Positions 21,255 through 29,924 of a DNA stretch of 32,324 nucleotides are shown here, piece by piece. The notes below the pieces were generated by a model. It was not told where the DNA came from. It saw nothing but the letters and a program-made list of their open reading frames with translations, and made no database searches. A program made the translations under genes and the position numbers. Origin of the DNA: GWB1-37-8 sp964603935 (GTDB lineage: Bacteria > Patescibacteriota > Microgenomatia > Levybacterales > UBA12049); the NCBI GenBank assembly GCA_964603935.1, contig CAZRWL010000012.1, forward strand, positions 1-32,324. Direction: 5' to 3'. Numbering within the stretch: the stretch's first letter is position 1; each line of letters starts with the position of its first letter.

Positions 21255-21899
21255 ATGATTCATGCAGGCATTAAGCTTTATGAAGAGCGGGTAAGAAAAA
21301 AACTGACTCTTGAAGAAGTTTCAAAAGCAACGAAAATAAAGCCTTCTTTTCTTTTGGCAATAGAGAAGGGAGAATATTCTCGCTTGCCATCGAGCACTTA
21401 TGCTCATGGATTTGTTAGGAATTACGCCAAGTTCTTGGGATTGCCGGAAAATGAAATTCTCGCGCTTTTCAAAAGGGAATATGATGGGGAGAAATTCGTA
21501 AAAGTTCTGCCCGAGGGACTTTTAAGGCATGCTGATTTTCCTCTCAAAAGGATTAAATTTGCTCAAACTTTTAAAATTCTTGTTCTAATTTTTATTGTTC
21601 TTTTGATCTATGTAGTTTTTCAGTACAGATCTGCAATTTTTAATCCTTCCTTAAGTATTTCTTCGCCAAGGGAAAATTCTATAATTTCGTCACAAACGAT
21701 TACTGTGATTGGCAAAGCGGATTCAAATTCAACAGTTTTCGTAAATAACGAAATAGTGTCTTTGGATAAAAACGGCAATTTCAAAAAAATTATTAATGTT
21801 TTTTCGGGAAAAGGAAAAATTGTCGTAAAAGCAATTAATAATTTTAACAAATTAACTGTTCTGGAAAGACACATCGAAGTCAAGGCATTGACACGGTAA
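21255..21899 (+). CDS. RodZ-like HTH membrane protein
   Basis: 214 residues. A Cro/RodZ-type helix-turn-helix (residues about 5-72: LTLEEVSKATKIKPSFLLAI, LPSSTYAHGFVRNYAKFL) is followed by a basic juxtamembrane stretch, one membrane helix (104-124) and an extracytoplasmic Ig-like domain (about 130-211, SISSPRENSIISSQTITVIG, then ADSNSTVFVNNE and GKGKIVVKAINN) resembling glucodextranase-B-like modules. This is the RodZ plan, in which the protein links MreB to the envelope, but the outer domain differs from E. coli RodZ. Coupled to ftsK (2 bases), consistent with division and shape functions. Confidence 0.85.
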   Translation: MIHAGIKLYEERVRKKLTLEEVSKATKIKPSFLLAIEKGEYSRLPSSTYAHGFVRNYAKFLGLPENEILALFKREYDGEKFVKVLPEGLLRHADFPLKRIKFAQTFKILVLIFIVLLIYVVFQYRSAIFNPSLSISSPRENSIISSQTITVIGKADSNSTVFVNNEIVSLDKNGNFKKIINVFSGKGKIVVKAINNFNKLTVLERHIEVKALTR

Positions 21900-21917
21900 A
21901 ATGTTTAGTGCTATTCT
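21888..21917 (+). promoter_or_regulatory. Putative promoter for the small membrane-protein pair
   Basis: Consensus TTGACA (21888-21893, inside the last codons of the RodZ-like gene) and TATTCT (21912-21917) at 18-base spacing; the -10 ends 8 bases before the ATG at 21926. Confidence 0.6.
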
Positions 21918-21925
21918 GAAATAGT

Positions 21926-22207
21926 ATGGATCCTGCTCAGATAATTTTAATTATAGTTATAGTTCTTTTGTCAGTTCTTTTTGTGGTGTTGGGAGTTCAG
22001 GCGTTTTTTATACTTCGCGAATTTCGTAAAACCGTATCGAAAGCAAATAAAGTTTTGGATAATACTAATGTCATAACTCAAAATGTTTCAGTTCCCCTAA
22101 CATCTCTGTCCGGAATTGCTGCGGGAATTAAAACAGGAGCATCCTTCATAAGCCTTTTTAAGAAGATTATAACAAGCGATAAAAGCGAAATAAAGAAAAA
22201 ACAATAA
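21926..22207 (+). CDS. Small membrane-anchored coiled protein, DUF948-like
   Basis: 93 residues. One N-terminal membrane helix (about 5-30, IILIIVIVLLSVLFVVLGVQ) followed by an amphipathic region (REFRKTVSKANKVLDNTNVI) and a glycine/alanine segment (SLSGIAAGIKTGASFISLF). The plan resembles DUF948/YoxC-type proteins that are often paired with YtxH-like proteins, as here. Function unknown; the pair is linked to envelope stress in Firmicutes. Confidence 0.7.
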   Translation: MDPAQIILIIVIVLLSVLFVVLGVQAFFILREFRKTVSKANKVLDNTNVITQNVSVPLTSLSGIAAGIKTGASFISLFKKIITSDKSEIKKKQ

Positions 22208-22209
22208 GG

Positions 22210-22515
22210 ATGAATATGAATAATGATAACATTGGGAACGGGTCAGGACACGGAAGTAATTTCTTTAGCGGTTTTTTGGTGGGCGCTCTTGTCGGAGCAG
22301 CTGTTGTATTTTTGCTCGGGACAAAAAAAGGAAAAAAATTATTAAAAGCAATTTCAGAAGAAGGAGTAGAAAATATTTCTAATATTCTTGAGAATGCGGA
22401 TAAATCAGTTGACTTGGACGAAATTTTAGAAGATGAATCCTCTCTCTCTACGGACAAAGCCAAACCGAAAGCCAGAAGATTTTTTAGAGGGATTTCAAGA
22501 CACGCTGCAAACTAA
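22210..22515 (+). CDS. YtxH-like small membrane protein
   Basis: 101 residues. A glycine-rich N-terminal membrane helix (FFSGFLVGALVGAAVVFLLG, about 13-32) followed directly by KKGKKLLKAISEEG is the YtxH signature; the rest is acidic then basic and helical. It starts 2 bases after the previous gene, giving the usual DUF948-like/YtxH pairing. It is the last plus-strand gene before a convergent junction only 15 bases wide. Confidence 0.75.
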   Translation: MNMNNDNIGNGSGHGSNFFSGFLVGALVGAAVVFLLGTKKGKKLLKAISEEGVENISNILENADKSVDLDEILEDESSLSTDKAKPKARRFFRGISRHAAN

Positions 22516-22530
22516 TAAATACCGTGGAAT

Positions 22531-23487
22531 CTACAGGCCGTATTTTTCTATATTTTCATTGTGTTGAGTAAGGGTTTTTGCGTATCTGATTTGTCTGTTT
22601 TTGTCGTGAAGATAGAAAAAATAATCGGTATCGGCAGGATTAGCTGCTGCTTGAAGGGTTTGCAGTCCCGGGTTTGATATAGGTCCCGGAGGCAACCCTG
22701 CGAAAAGATATGTATTGTAATCGGACTTAACGCTTTTGTATTCGTCTAAAACTACAGGTTCCCACCATTTATTATTTAATCTATTTTTGCCTTTTGCATA
22801 TTGAATAGTGGCATCAACCTGTAGAGCCATTCCTATCCTTAGTCTGTTAGTCAAAATCCCTGCAATAATTGGTTTTTCTTCATCGGTAATTGCTTCTCTC
22901 TCGATAAGGGAAGCCAGCGTAACAATTTTTTCCTTAGTCAGTTTTGTATTGTTTGTATTAAGAGTTGCATATTTTTGCTCAAAATTTTCCCGCATTTGAT
23001 TCACAATCATCTTAATATTTGCGTCTTTTGGAATGAGATAAGTATCGGGAAAAAGATAGCCCTCGTAAGAGGTAAGAATATTCACCCAGGAGGAATCATA
23101 TCCGGACATATTTTCTTTGAGAATTTCTGCAATTTCCTGCGCTCTTTTCCCTTCGTTAATTGTTATCCAAACATCCAGCGTTCCGTGTGTTAAATTTTGG
23201 GCAATTTCTGAAGTCCTCATGGATTGAGATAATCGAAAAGATCCTGCCTGTATTTTTCCTTCAAGTTTTTCAAGTCTTGCATAAAGAAAAAATATAACAC
23301 GATTTTTGATAAGTCCTGCGGCTTCAAGCTTGCCTGATATTTCTTTTAGTCCCGCCCCTTTTTGGACAATAAACATAGTAGTTTTTCTATTCGAAGAATT
23401 AACAGGGGAAATTCCGTTTTGCCACCATAAAATGCTTCCCAAGACAATGATTGCAGTAAGTATTACGAAAACAATTAATCTTTTCAT
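22531..23487 (-). CDS. mltG: Endolytic murein transglycosylase MltG (YceG-like)
   Basis: Cleaves nascent glycan strands, ending peptidoglycan chains. The 318 residues show an N-terminal membrane anchor (about 3-22), a LysM-like region (FIVQKGAGLKEISGKLEAAG, about 39-58), and the YceG domain with INEGKRAQEIAEIL, EGYLFPDTYLIP, catalytic region ASLIEREA with the expected catalytic glutamate at 196, ILTNRLRIGMALQVDATIQY and GLPPGPISNPGLQTLQAA. Complete and of usual length. Last gene of the minus-strand operon, starting right after the AMP phosphorylase stop. Confidence 0.95.
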   Translation of the reverse strand: MKRLIVFVILTAIIVLGSILWWQNGISPVNSSNRKTTMFIVQKGAGLKEISGKLEAAGLIKNRVIFFLYARLEKLEGKIQAGSFRLSQSMRTSEIAQNLTHGTLDVWITINEGKRAQEIAEILKENMSGYDSSWVNILTSYEGYLFPDTYLIPKDANIKMIVNQMRENFEQKYATLNTNNTKLTKEKIVTLASLIEREAITDEEKPIIAGILTNRLRIGMALQVDATIQYAKGKNRLNNKWWEPVVLDEYKSVKSDYNTYLFAGLPPGPISNPGLQTLQAAANPADTDYFFYLHDKNRQIRYAKTLTQHNENIEKYGL

Positions 23488-24789
23488 CTAATCATGTAAA
23501 ATAAATATAGGGAAATTTGTTGCTGTTTTTTTTCCTTGGTTAAGATTATACACATTTTCGCTGTAAAAAGTGCAGATAGTTTCTCCTTTTTCTATTTTTT
23601 CCCCAATCTTTTTATTTAGATATATTCCTGCTCCTTTTTGCAAGGGAGCTCCAAGCGCTTTTGCAGCAAGAGTAATATTTTTACTGTTGATTTCCGTAAT
23701 TGCGGATTTTTTTTCCGCCTTAATTTCGTATTTGAAATTACCCGGAAGTAATTTATCGCTGTCTATGTTTTGATTTCCTCCCTGTTCATGAATAATTTCC
23801 CGCATTTTTTTAAATGCCAGACCTTCCTGTAAAATTTTTGTTGCCCATCCGATACTGTTGCCGTAAGTTTGCCTGATATGCTCCTGCAATTTCTTTGGAG
23901 AGTCTTTAAGACAAAGCTCCAGAAGATTTCCCGCAAGAGTTATGCTTCTAACTTCCAAATCAAACGGCCTGTCTTGTGTTTGCTGAAGTACTCTTATAGC
24001 GTCTCTGGTTTCAAGAATCGGACCTATACCTCTTCCAACCGGCTCATCGGTTCTGTGAATAAGCACGCTTATTTTTATATGAAATTTTTTAGCAAGATAT
24101 TCAAACTTTTCTTTTAGAATTAAGGCGTCTTTATGATGTATTACTTTTAAAGTATTTCCATAAGGAATATCTATGACAACATGGTTGGATCCAAAAGCAA
24201 TTTTTTTTGCCATAATAGATATGATAATTTTGTCGTAACTTTCAAACATTAAAGCTTTTTCGACGTTGATAATTACGTCGTCTGCCGGCGCAATATTAAA
24301 GTTTCCTCCCCAAACAATGCACGCTTTTATTTTTTTAACTATGTTTAATATTTTTTCTTTTGATAAAATAACAGGCGCTAAGACCTCCATATCATCCGCG
24401 GTTCCGCTTGTGGTTATTGCGCGGCTCGAACTTTTGGGAATTAAAAATCCGCAAGCCGCAATAATTGGAACGACAATAAGCGTCGTACGAGTTCCGGGAA
24501 CTCCTCCAATGGAATGTTTATCCGCAACGATTCCGTCAAAATGCAGTTTTTCTCCTGTTTCAACCATTGCTTTTGTAAGATAATAAAGCTCCTGATTGGA
24601 AAACCCCTGAGAATAGCCCGAAGCGGCAAAGTATGTGGTTAAGATATCTCCCAATCTTTGTTTGGCAATCTGATCCATTATGGAATAGATCTCTTTGTAA
24701 TTTAGAGTTTTGCCGACAAGCTTTTTTCTGATGGCATTTAGGGCAGTTTGCTGATCTATTTGGTTAGAAAGTATTTTTTTATTTTTCAT
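23488..24789 (-). CDS. AMP phosphorylase (thymidine phosphorylase family, archaeal type)
   Basis: Catalyses phosphorolysis of a nucleoside monophosphate or nucleoside. 433 residues from the ATG at 24789, chosen because it forms a one-base TAATG overlap with the sortase stop; a longer frame from 24852 would overlap the sortase by 64 bases. Motifs: DKHSIGGVPGTRTT, SSRAITTSGTADDMEVL and EKALMFESYD; the GVPGxRTT form is the AMP phosphorylase signature rather than the STGGVGD of thymidine phosphorylase. The extra N-terminal domain of archaeal enzymes (about 80 residues) seems missing. In CPR bacteria this enzyme feeds the AMP-RuBisCO pathway; no RuBisCO or ribose-1,5-bisphosphate isomerase is in this window. 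Confidence 0.88.
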   Translation of the reverse strand: MKNKKILSNQIDQQTALNAIRKKLVGKTLNYKEIYSIMDQIAKQRLGDILTTYFAASGYSQGFSNQELYYLTKAMVETGEKLHFDGIVADKHSIGGVPGTRTTLIVVPIIAACGFLIPKSSSRAITTSGTADDMEVLAPVILSKEKILNIVKKIKACIVWGGNFNIAPADDVIINVEKALMFESYDKIIISIMAKKIAFGSNHVVIDIPYGNTLKVIHHKDALILKEKFEYLAKKFHIKISVLIHRTDEPVGRGIGPILETRDAIRVLQQTQDRPFDLEVRSITLAGNLLELCLKDSPKKLQEHIRQTYGNSIGWATKILQEGLAFKKMREIIHEQGGNQNIDSDKLLPGNFKYEIKAEKKSAITEINSKNITLAAKALGAPLQKGAGIYLNKKIGEKIEKGETICTFYSENVYNLNQGKKTATNFPIFILHD

Positions 24790-25496
24790 TAAATCGTTTG
24801 TAATTCCGCTTTTATAATAAGCCGTTTCCAAATTGTACCCGGAGGAGTGCACGTAACTAAGGTTATGTACGAATTGTCATAGTCTTGAACCAAAGCAGAT
24901 GTATCCGAAGGATCAACAACTACGGTTTTGGAAACCTTGTACGTATAGGTAACACCATTTATTAAAACGTAAATATCATCGCCATTTTTTAGCTTGTATG
25001 CGTTTGCAAAAATTGTTTTGTAATCCTTGTTGTTAAATAATTGGGGAAGAGTTGAATGTCCGAAAATTACAGCATTGCCATTTTGTCCCGGAATACCTGT
25101 TCCGGGGTAGTTTACCAAGTGTTTTGTTAAATCGGTATCCACAGTTGAAACTTCTGCGTTTTCGATTTTGATGGAAGGAATAGAAATAGCATAGGAATGG
25201 GCTTGAACCTGCTCAGAATTAGCAGAAGCAGTAAATCTCGGAAACCAATTTTCCGCTTTTGTGTAGTCGGTTCTGTCAATTAAATTTCTTGTTAAGTCCG
25301 CAATATTTGCGCGGGGAATAGAAGGAGTAATATTTTGAGAGGAAAAAGAGGGCTGAAAATATATCTGCCAGGATATAATAGGAAATAAAACGTAAGAGAT
25401 AATTGAGATACCAATGATCATGAATAAAATGCTTACAGAGCGAAGATATTTTTTTATTTTGTTATCTTTATTTTTTTTGTAGTAATATTTACCCAT
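24789..25496 (-). CDS. Sortase family transpeptidase
   Basis: Cysteine transpeptidase that attaches or crosslinks surface proteins. 235 residues: basic N-terminus, membrane helix (about 20-42), a spacer, and the sortase barrel with catalytic His147 (VIFGHSTLP), Cys216 (ITLVTCTPPGT) and Arg225 (WKRLII). The TLVTCTPPGT form with the downstream RLI resembles class C/E-type sortases. It overlaps the upstream chimeric membrane-protein gene by 8 bases and the AMP phosphorylase by one. No LPxTG-type substrate is visible in the window, so the substrate is elsewhere or uses another motif. Confidence 0.92.
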   Translation of the reverse strand: MGKYYYKKNKDNKIKKYLRSVSILFMIIGISIISYVLFPIISWQIYFQPSFSSQNITPSIPRANIADLTRNLIDRTDYTKAENWFPRFTASANSEQVQAHSYAISIPSIKIENAEVSTVDTDLTKHLVNYPGTGIPGQNGNAVIFGHSTLPQLFNNKDYKTIFANAYKLKNGDDIYVLINGVTYTYKVSKTVVVDPSDTSALVQDYDNSYITLVTCTPPGTIWKRLIIKAELQTI

Positions 25497-27681
25497 TTAT
25501 TTTTATTAAAATTATTATGTTTTTTTCCCTTGAGGGAAGCGTTTTTGGCAGAAACGGAAGGTTGGGGGAAAGAAAAATATCTATATCCGCGACTTGCGGA
25601 AGCTTATAAAGTATATCTTCTGCTTTTCTAAACGATTTTCCTTTCAACTGTTTTGTAATTTTGTCTTTTGGTATTTTTGGCAAAAGAAGAGCTTTGATAT
25701 TGAGATTTGCTTCAACCTCCTCATCGTTTTTATTCTTTATGTTCAGAACAGATGCTTTGATATTATTATAATTTATTTCTTGGGTTTCCGGCACATCTTT
25801 ATTAAGTAATGACTTGCTGAATATGACAAGATCGTTTTTATCATATGAAATTCCTTGGTATTCAACAGTTCCTGTTAATGTTATTTGATTAGCTTCATCT
25901 CCTATTTTTGCATTAAGAGATTTTTTACTTAAAGAATTTGATATGAAATTAGGCAATAAAATTTTGTTTTGCCCTATTCGATTTTTGAGAACTTCTCTTG
26001 CTTTATTTTCCAACTGTTTGGGAAGTTCTTCTTCTAGTTTGCTTTGATCGTTTTTAGACACAACTGTAACCTCTTTTTTTGTTCCGCCGGAAAAAGGACT
26101 ATCATTTTTAGCTATTAGATCAGATGTGTCAAATGTACCTACGGAGAATTTTGTTCCGGATGGAAGATTTGACTCTTTGCCTAGTTGGTTTGCGGTTACA
26201 TTTACATTGGAGGTAGAAGGTTTAGTCGTTACATTAAAATTGGAATCTATAGATGAGGATGCAGATGCTAGGTTTACCGCGCTGTTTAAAACAAAAATCA
26301 AACCATTCGATGAGGAAATTTCAGCTCCGTCAGGAAGATTTTTGCTGGTTTTGGAAAGATTAAATATCGTTACAGTTCCGGTTGCTTTTGTGCCGACATC
26401 TTTTTTTCCAGTGGCGGCAGTGGAAACAGTTCCGTCTACAGGTTCGGAAACAAATTCGCCCTTAATAATATTTTTGGACGGATCTGTTTTGCCGGTTGTT
26501 GAAAACAAAATATTTTTGTTCTGTTCTATTATTTTGGGATCTACCGTTATTTCTATGCTTGCTTTTAGGAATAAAAAGTAAGAAGCGAAGATGACAATAG
26601 TAAGAAGCAAAGTTAACGGCGCAAAAATAGTTATTTTCCCTCTAGGCATTTTGGAAAAAAAGAATAAAGCTTTTTTAGTATTTATTTTTTTTGCAACAGA
26701 AAATATTAGATTTAAGATACCAGCTGAGACATTTTTCATATCGGTTTTTTCTGTGTTAATTTGAGGAATGATTTTCTGTTCTTCCTCGATTTTCTCAACT
26801 GTATCCTGAAATTTAACTTTTGCAACATCGATATCTTTAGTAAATCCAAAATTCTCTGTTCTGATGTTTTCCAACGGTTCGGCAGAAGGCTCTTCGATGA
26901 CAAGGGGCTCTTTTGGTATGTCTTTTTCCAAAACTTCAAATCCCATTTGCGTTGCTGCTCCAAACAGTACGGCTTTTGCGTCAAATCCATAAGGAAGATT
27001 TGTTATTTGCGGAAGATGAAGGAATGGCAGGCTTTTGCTCCAAGCGTGCGATATAAATTCCTGGCTTAGATCTTCTTTCCCATTAAATATTATAATTCTT
27101 GATGGCAGAATTTCCGATCTTTGGAAGTGTTTTAAAAGGGTATCTACAGTAAAGGGAATGGATTCGTGAATTTGCGAACTTTTCGTTTCTATTATTTTTC
27201 CTGCGCGAAGAAGATTTACGGTTAAGGATTTTTTGTTGATTTCCGTAAGAATTGCGGAAATCGGGGCTCCTTCTTCTTTTTGCAGCAAATGAGAAATCGC
27301 CTGAGAAATAACCAAAAAACCAATTGGCGTTAAGCCCAATTCTTCGCTTGTTTTTTTAAGTTTTATTAAATGCTCTTTTTTTATCTGGTCGTTTTCTGTC
27401 CAGGACTCCTTGACTCCGAAGATTGTTTTTTGCGTTTCTACGTTTTCCGGTAAAGAGGATTCAGCCGAGGAAATTGTCTTGTCCATGACTTCCAAAAGTT
27501 CATCCTGCGAAATCTCATCGATTGATGCTGAAAAATATTCTTCTCCAAGGCCGACTGTTTTAGCCTTTCCCTCCAGTTCTTCAAAAACTACAGTGTTTGC
27601 TTTTTCGTCTCTTAAAATCAAAACCAGAAAATACGAGGGCGCAACTTTCTTCTTAAAGTTTTTGATGAATGGCAGCTTCAT
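25489..27681 (-). CDS. Chimeric membrane protein: actin-like cytoplasmic region, TM, baseplate-J-like exterior
   Basis: 730 residues. The N-terminal 270 residues alternate beta and helix and carry patterns of the actin-like ATPase superfamily as in PilM/FtsA-type proteins (ISAILTEINKKSLTVNLLRAG near 145, RIIIFNGKED near 197, GFDAKAVLFGAATQMGF near 233), though no intact phosphate-1 motif is obvious. A charged linker leads to one membrane helix (about 349-372, ITIFAPLTLLLTIVIFASYF). Outside, KATGTVTIFNLSK near 434 followed by LPDGAEISSSNGLIFVL is a baseplate J-like signature, followed by a beta-rich, lysine/asparagine-rich domain to the end. The coupling to a sortase suggests a role at the cell surface. 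Function unknown. Confidence 0.8.
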   Translation of the reverse strand: MKLPFIKNFKKKVAPSYFLVLILRDEKANTVVFEELEGKAKTVGLGEEYFSASIDEISQDELLEVMDKTISSAESSLPENVETQKTIFGVKESWTENDQIKKEHLIKLKKTSEELGLTPIGFLVISQAISHLLQKEEGAPISAILTEINKKSLTVNLLRAGKIIETKSSQIHESIPFTVDTLLKHFQRSEILPSRIIIFNGKEDLSQEFISHAWSKSLPFLHLPQITNLPYGFDAKAVLFGAATQMGFEVLEKDIPKEPLVIEEPSAEPLENIRTENFGFTKDIDVAKVKFQDTVEKIEEEQKIIPQINTEKTDMKNVSAGILNLIFSVAKKINTKKALFFFSKMPRGKITIFAPLTLLLTIVIFASYFLFLKASIEITVDPKIIEQNKNILFSTTGKTDPSKNIIKGEFVSEPVDGTVSTAATGKKDVGTKATGTVTIFNLSKTSKNLPDGAEISSSNGLIFVLNSAVNLASASSSIDSNFNVTTKPSTSNVNVTANQLGKESNLPSGTKFSVGTFDTSDLIAKNDSPFSGGTKKEVTVVSKNDQSKLEEELPKQLENKAREVLKNRIGQNKILLPNFISNSLSKKSLNAKIGDEANQITLTGTVEYQGISYDKNDLVIFSKSLLNKDVPETQEINYNNIKASVLNIKNKNDEEVEANLNIKALLLPKIPKDKITKQLKGKSFRKAEDILYKLPQVADIDIFLSPNLPFLPKTLPSREKNIIILIKING

Positions 27682-27694
27682 AACTTAACGGCTA

Positions 27695-29506
27695 TTATTT
27701 TCCTACAACAGAATATATTCTTCTAAATCCTTTTCCGATATTCTCCTGTTTTATTATCTTAAATCTTTTAAGCTTCGATGTAAAATCAACATGCGGTCCG
27801 CCGCAGAATTCGGCCGAATAATCGCCGATGAAATAAACTTTAACATTATCGGAATATTTTTCATCAAATAATCCTATTGCTCCTGCCTCTTTAGCTTTTT
27901 GCAAAGGCATTATTTCGAAATGAACAGGAAGGTTCTCGCGGATTTTCTCATTAACCAAATCTTCAACTTTTTTTAATTCTTCAGGAGTTAGATTTCTTTC
28001 AAAATTAAAATCAAACCTTACTCTTTCGGAGGTAATGTTGCTTCCGGTCTGATGGAGTTGTTTTCCAAACATGTCTCTTAAAGCTTTATGCAGTAAATGA
28101 GTTGCGGTATGTCCCATGATGGTTTTCTCCGAATGATCCGCCAACCCTCCTGCAAATTTTTTTGTTGCCCCAGCCCTTGAAATATTTTGATGAGATTTCA
28201 TTTTTTCCGCAAACTCCTGATCGTTAAAAGCATATCCCAAACTTTTTATTTGAGTTGGGGAAAGTCCGTGGGTTGAGTAAAGAATAAATGCGTCTTCTGC
28301 GGAAATTTTAGTTATACCTCTAATGTCATCGCCGACTTTATATTTTTTCAAAATAAATTCTTTGGCGTTGGCTAAAGTATTTTTGTATTTTTGCTCTTCT
28401 TCCAAAATAGTATTTTTAATTGTTTCAAATTTATCTATCAAATAACTGTCAGTTTTTCCGTATTGTTGAGTAATTTCTTCAAGAACCGGAGCTATGTCTT
28501 TCCCTTTTAACTTATAGAAATTATCAAGCGCTCTTCGTATCAATCTTCGCAAAATATATCCCTGTTCTTTATTCGATGGAATAATATTATTGGCAATTAT
28601 AGAGATAGATCCTGCGAGATGATCTGCGATAATCCTCATGGAATTTTCATTATCTTTATATTTTTTGTTTGTTTGCAGCTCAATAGTCTGAACGATTGAA
28701 CCAAAAATACTTGTTTGGAAAATATCATTTTGGTTTTCAGTTGCAGCCAATAACCTTTCCATTCCTCCGCCGAAATCAACATTTTTATTCGGTAATTCTT
28801 CAAATCCTTTTGCGGTTTTTCTATATTGCATAAAAACAGAATTTCCGATTTCCAGAAATTTTCCGCAGTCGCAGTTGGGATGGCATCTCTCTCCATATTT
28901 TGTATTATGCTTAATGTCTGTAAATTCATAAAAAACTTCAGAATCTGTTCCGCCTATTTCTCCAACAGGCATTTTGTCAGGAGTACCGCTTCTGGACCAC
29001 CAATTTTTTTCTACGTCATAAAGAAAAATTCTTTCGTTTAATCCCGCGTCAATCCCTTTTTCTTTAAAAAGATTTTTCCAGATTTCAATGCTTTCTTTGT
29101 CCTGCGGAATTTCACTGTTACCTTTGAAAGCAGTAACGTAAAGTTTTTGCGGATCAAGTCCCAGCCCATTTGTTTTATCAGTCAGAAATTCGAAAAACCA
29201 TGTGAGTTGTTCTTGTTTAAAATAATCTCCCAAAGACCAATTTCCCAACATTCGGAAAAATGTTGTATGTCTGTTATCTCCGACTTCATCAATGTCCTGG
29301 GCGCGAAAACTATTCTGCACATTGACCAATCTTTTCCCCATCGGATGCTCTTCTCCCAAAAGATAGGGAACCAAAGGCTGCATGCCGGAAGAGGTAAAAA
29401 GAGTTGTCGGATCATTCTGCGGAACAAGAGGAGCATTGGCAATTCTTTTATGTCCTCTTTTCTCAAAAAACGAAATATATTTTTGAATAATCTCCTGCGC
29501 TGTCAT
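27695..29506 (-). CDS. alaS: Alanyl-tRNA synthetase without C-Ala domain
   Basis: Charges tRNA-Ala and edits mischarged Ser/Gly. 603 residues compared with about 870 in E. coli. Catalytic core: FFEKRGHKRIANAPLVPQNDPT, TLFTSSGMQPLVPY, FRAQDIDEVGDNRHTTFF and GGTDSEVFYEF, with a Cys/His cluster CHPNCDCGKF, then the tRNA-binding helices (EQGYILRRLIRRAL) and the editing domain with zinc ligands in HTATHLLHKAL and CGGPH. The protein ends just after the editing domain, so the C-Ala oligomerisation/tRNA-binding domain is absent; I judge this natural, since the next gene starts 13 bases on. It is the first gene of the five-gene minus operon. Confidence 0.96.
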   Translation of the reverse strand: MTAQEIIQKYISFFEKRGHKRIANAPLVPQNDPTTLFTSSGMQPLVPYLLGEEHPMGKRLVNVQNSFRAQDIDEVGDNRHTTFFRMLGNWSLGDYFKQEQLTWFFEFLTDKTNGLGLDPQKLYVTAFKGNSEIPQDKESIEIWKNLFKEKGIDAGLNERIFLYDVEKNWWSRSGTPDKMPVGEIGGTDSEVFYEFTDIKHNTKYGERCHPNCDCGKFLEIGNSVFMQYRKTAKGFEELPNKNVDFGGGMERLLAATENQNDIFQTSIFGSIVQTIELQTNKKYKDNENSMRIIADHLAGSISIIANNIIPSNKEQGYILRRLIRRALDNFYKLKGKDIAPVLEEITQQYGKTDSYLIDKFETIKNTILEEEQKYKNTLANAKEFILKKYKVGDDIRGITKISAEDAFILYSTHGLSPTQIKSLGYAFNDQEFAEKMKSHQNISRAGATKKFAGGLADHSEKTIMGHTATHLLHKALRDMFGKQLHQTGSNITSERVRFDFNFERNLTPEELKKVEDLVNEKIRENLPVHFEIMPLQKAKEAGAIGLFDEKYSDNVKVYFIGDYSAEFCGGPHVDFTSKLKRFKIIKQENIGKGFRRIYSVVGK

Positions 29507-29515
29507 CGTATTTAA

Positions 29516-29521
29516 ATTATA
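29516..29521 (-). promoter_or_regulatory. Putative alaS operon promoter (-10)
   Basis: On the minus strand TATAAT (29521-29516) is preceded by TGA, giving an extended -10, and ends 9 bases before the alaS ATG. No convincing -35 is present, as expected for an extended -10. The transcript would be leaderless. Confidence 0.6.
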
Positions 29522-29565
29522 TCACACAAGCGCAGGCTGAAGTCGTGAGCTGTGGTGCAGTTTTG

Positions 29566-29868
29566 TTAATGACGTACTAATTTAGGAGGTAGGGAGTAAC
29601 GTTTTCCAAGTATTACCAAATTACGTTCGGCAGGTACTCTAGGGCGGATCTGTTCCCTAAAGATTTCACGGCTGATATCTACGTGTCTTTTTAGATTTTC
29701 TATTCGTACAGTTAGATTGTCAGCGTAACAACGCCTTATTACTTCTGTATCCTCTTGCTGAAGATCTTTTATTCTTTGCGTGTGCCTTTCAACAGCAGAA
29801 TCTTCGGATTCGGTTTCTATCCTAATGGGCAGATGAGGCAGACGGCACTCTATCTTCATGATTTGCAT
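29566..29868 (-). CDS. Hypothetical small charged protein
   Basis: 100 residues, very rich in Arg, Glu and Ile, no membrane segment or cysteine motif (one cysteine near each end of the first half). Predicted mostly helical with a beta-like N-terminus (MKIECRLPHLPIRIETE). I do not recognise the family. Two starts are possible (29868, or the second Met at 29859, MKIECRL). AT-rich sequence with TAATAT and GATAAT boxes stands just upstream and also serves the divergent 29925 gene. Arginine codons of the CGN type are more frequent than in the neighbours, which could mark a different origin. Confidence 0.5.
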   Translation of the reverse strand: MQIMKIECRLPHLPIRIETESEDSAVERHTQRIKDLQQEDTEVIRRCYADNLTVRIENLKRHVDISREIFREQIRPRVPAERNLVILGKRYSLPPKLVRH

Positions 29869-29909
29869 ATTATCATATTAAATAATACATATGCAAGCGT
29901 TATGGTGTT

Positions 29910-29918
29910 TGATATAAT
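29910..29918 (+). promoter_or_regulatory. Extended -10 promoter of the DUF5674 operon
   Basis: TGATATAAT (29910-29918), an extended -10, ends 6 bases before the GTG at 29925. No clear -35. Leaderless arrangement. Confidence 0.55.
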
Positions 29919-29924
29919 CTTTGT

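Noticed and set aside
23488..24789. Thymidine phosphorylase
   Set aside because: Same family, but the KHSIGGVPGTRTT motif matches the AMP phosphorylase branch better than the bacterial thymidine enzyme; substrate remains unproven.
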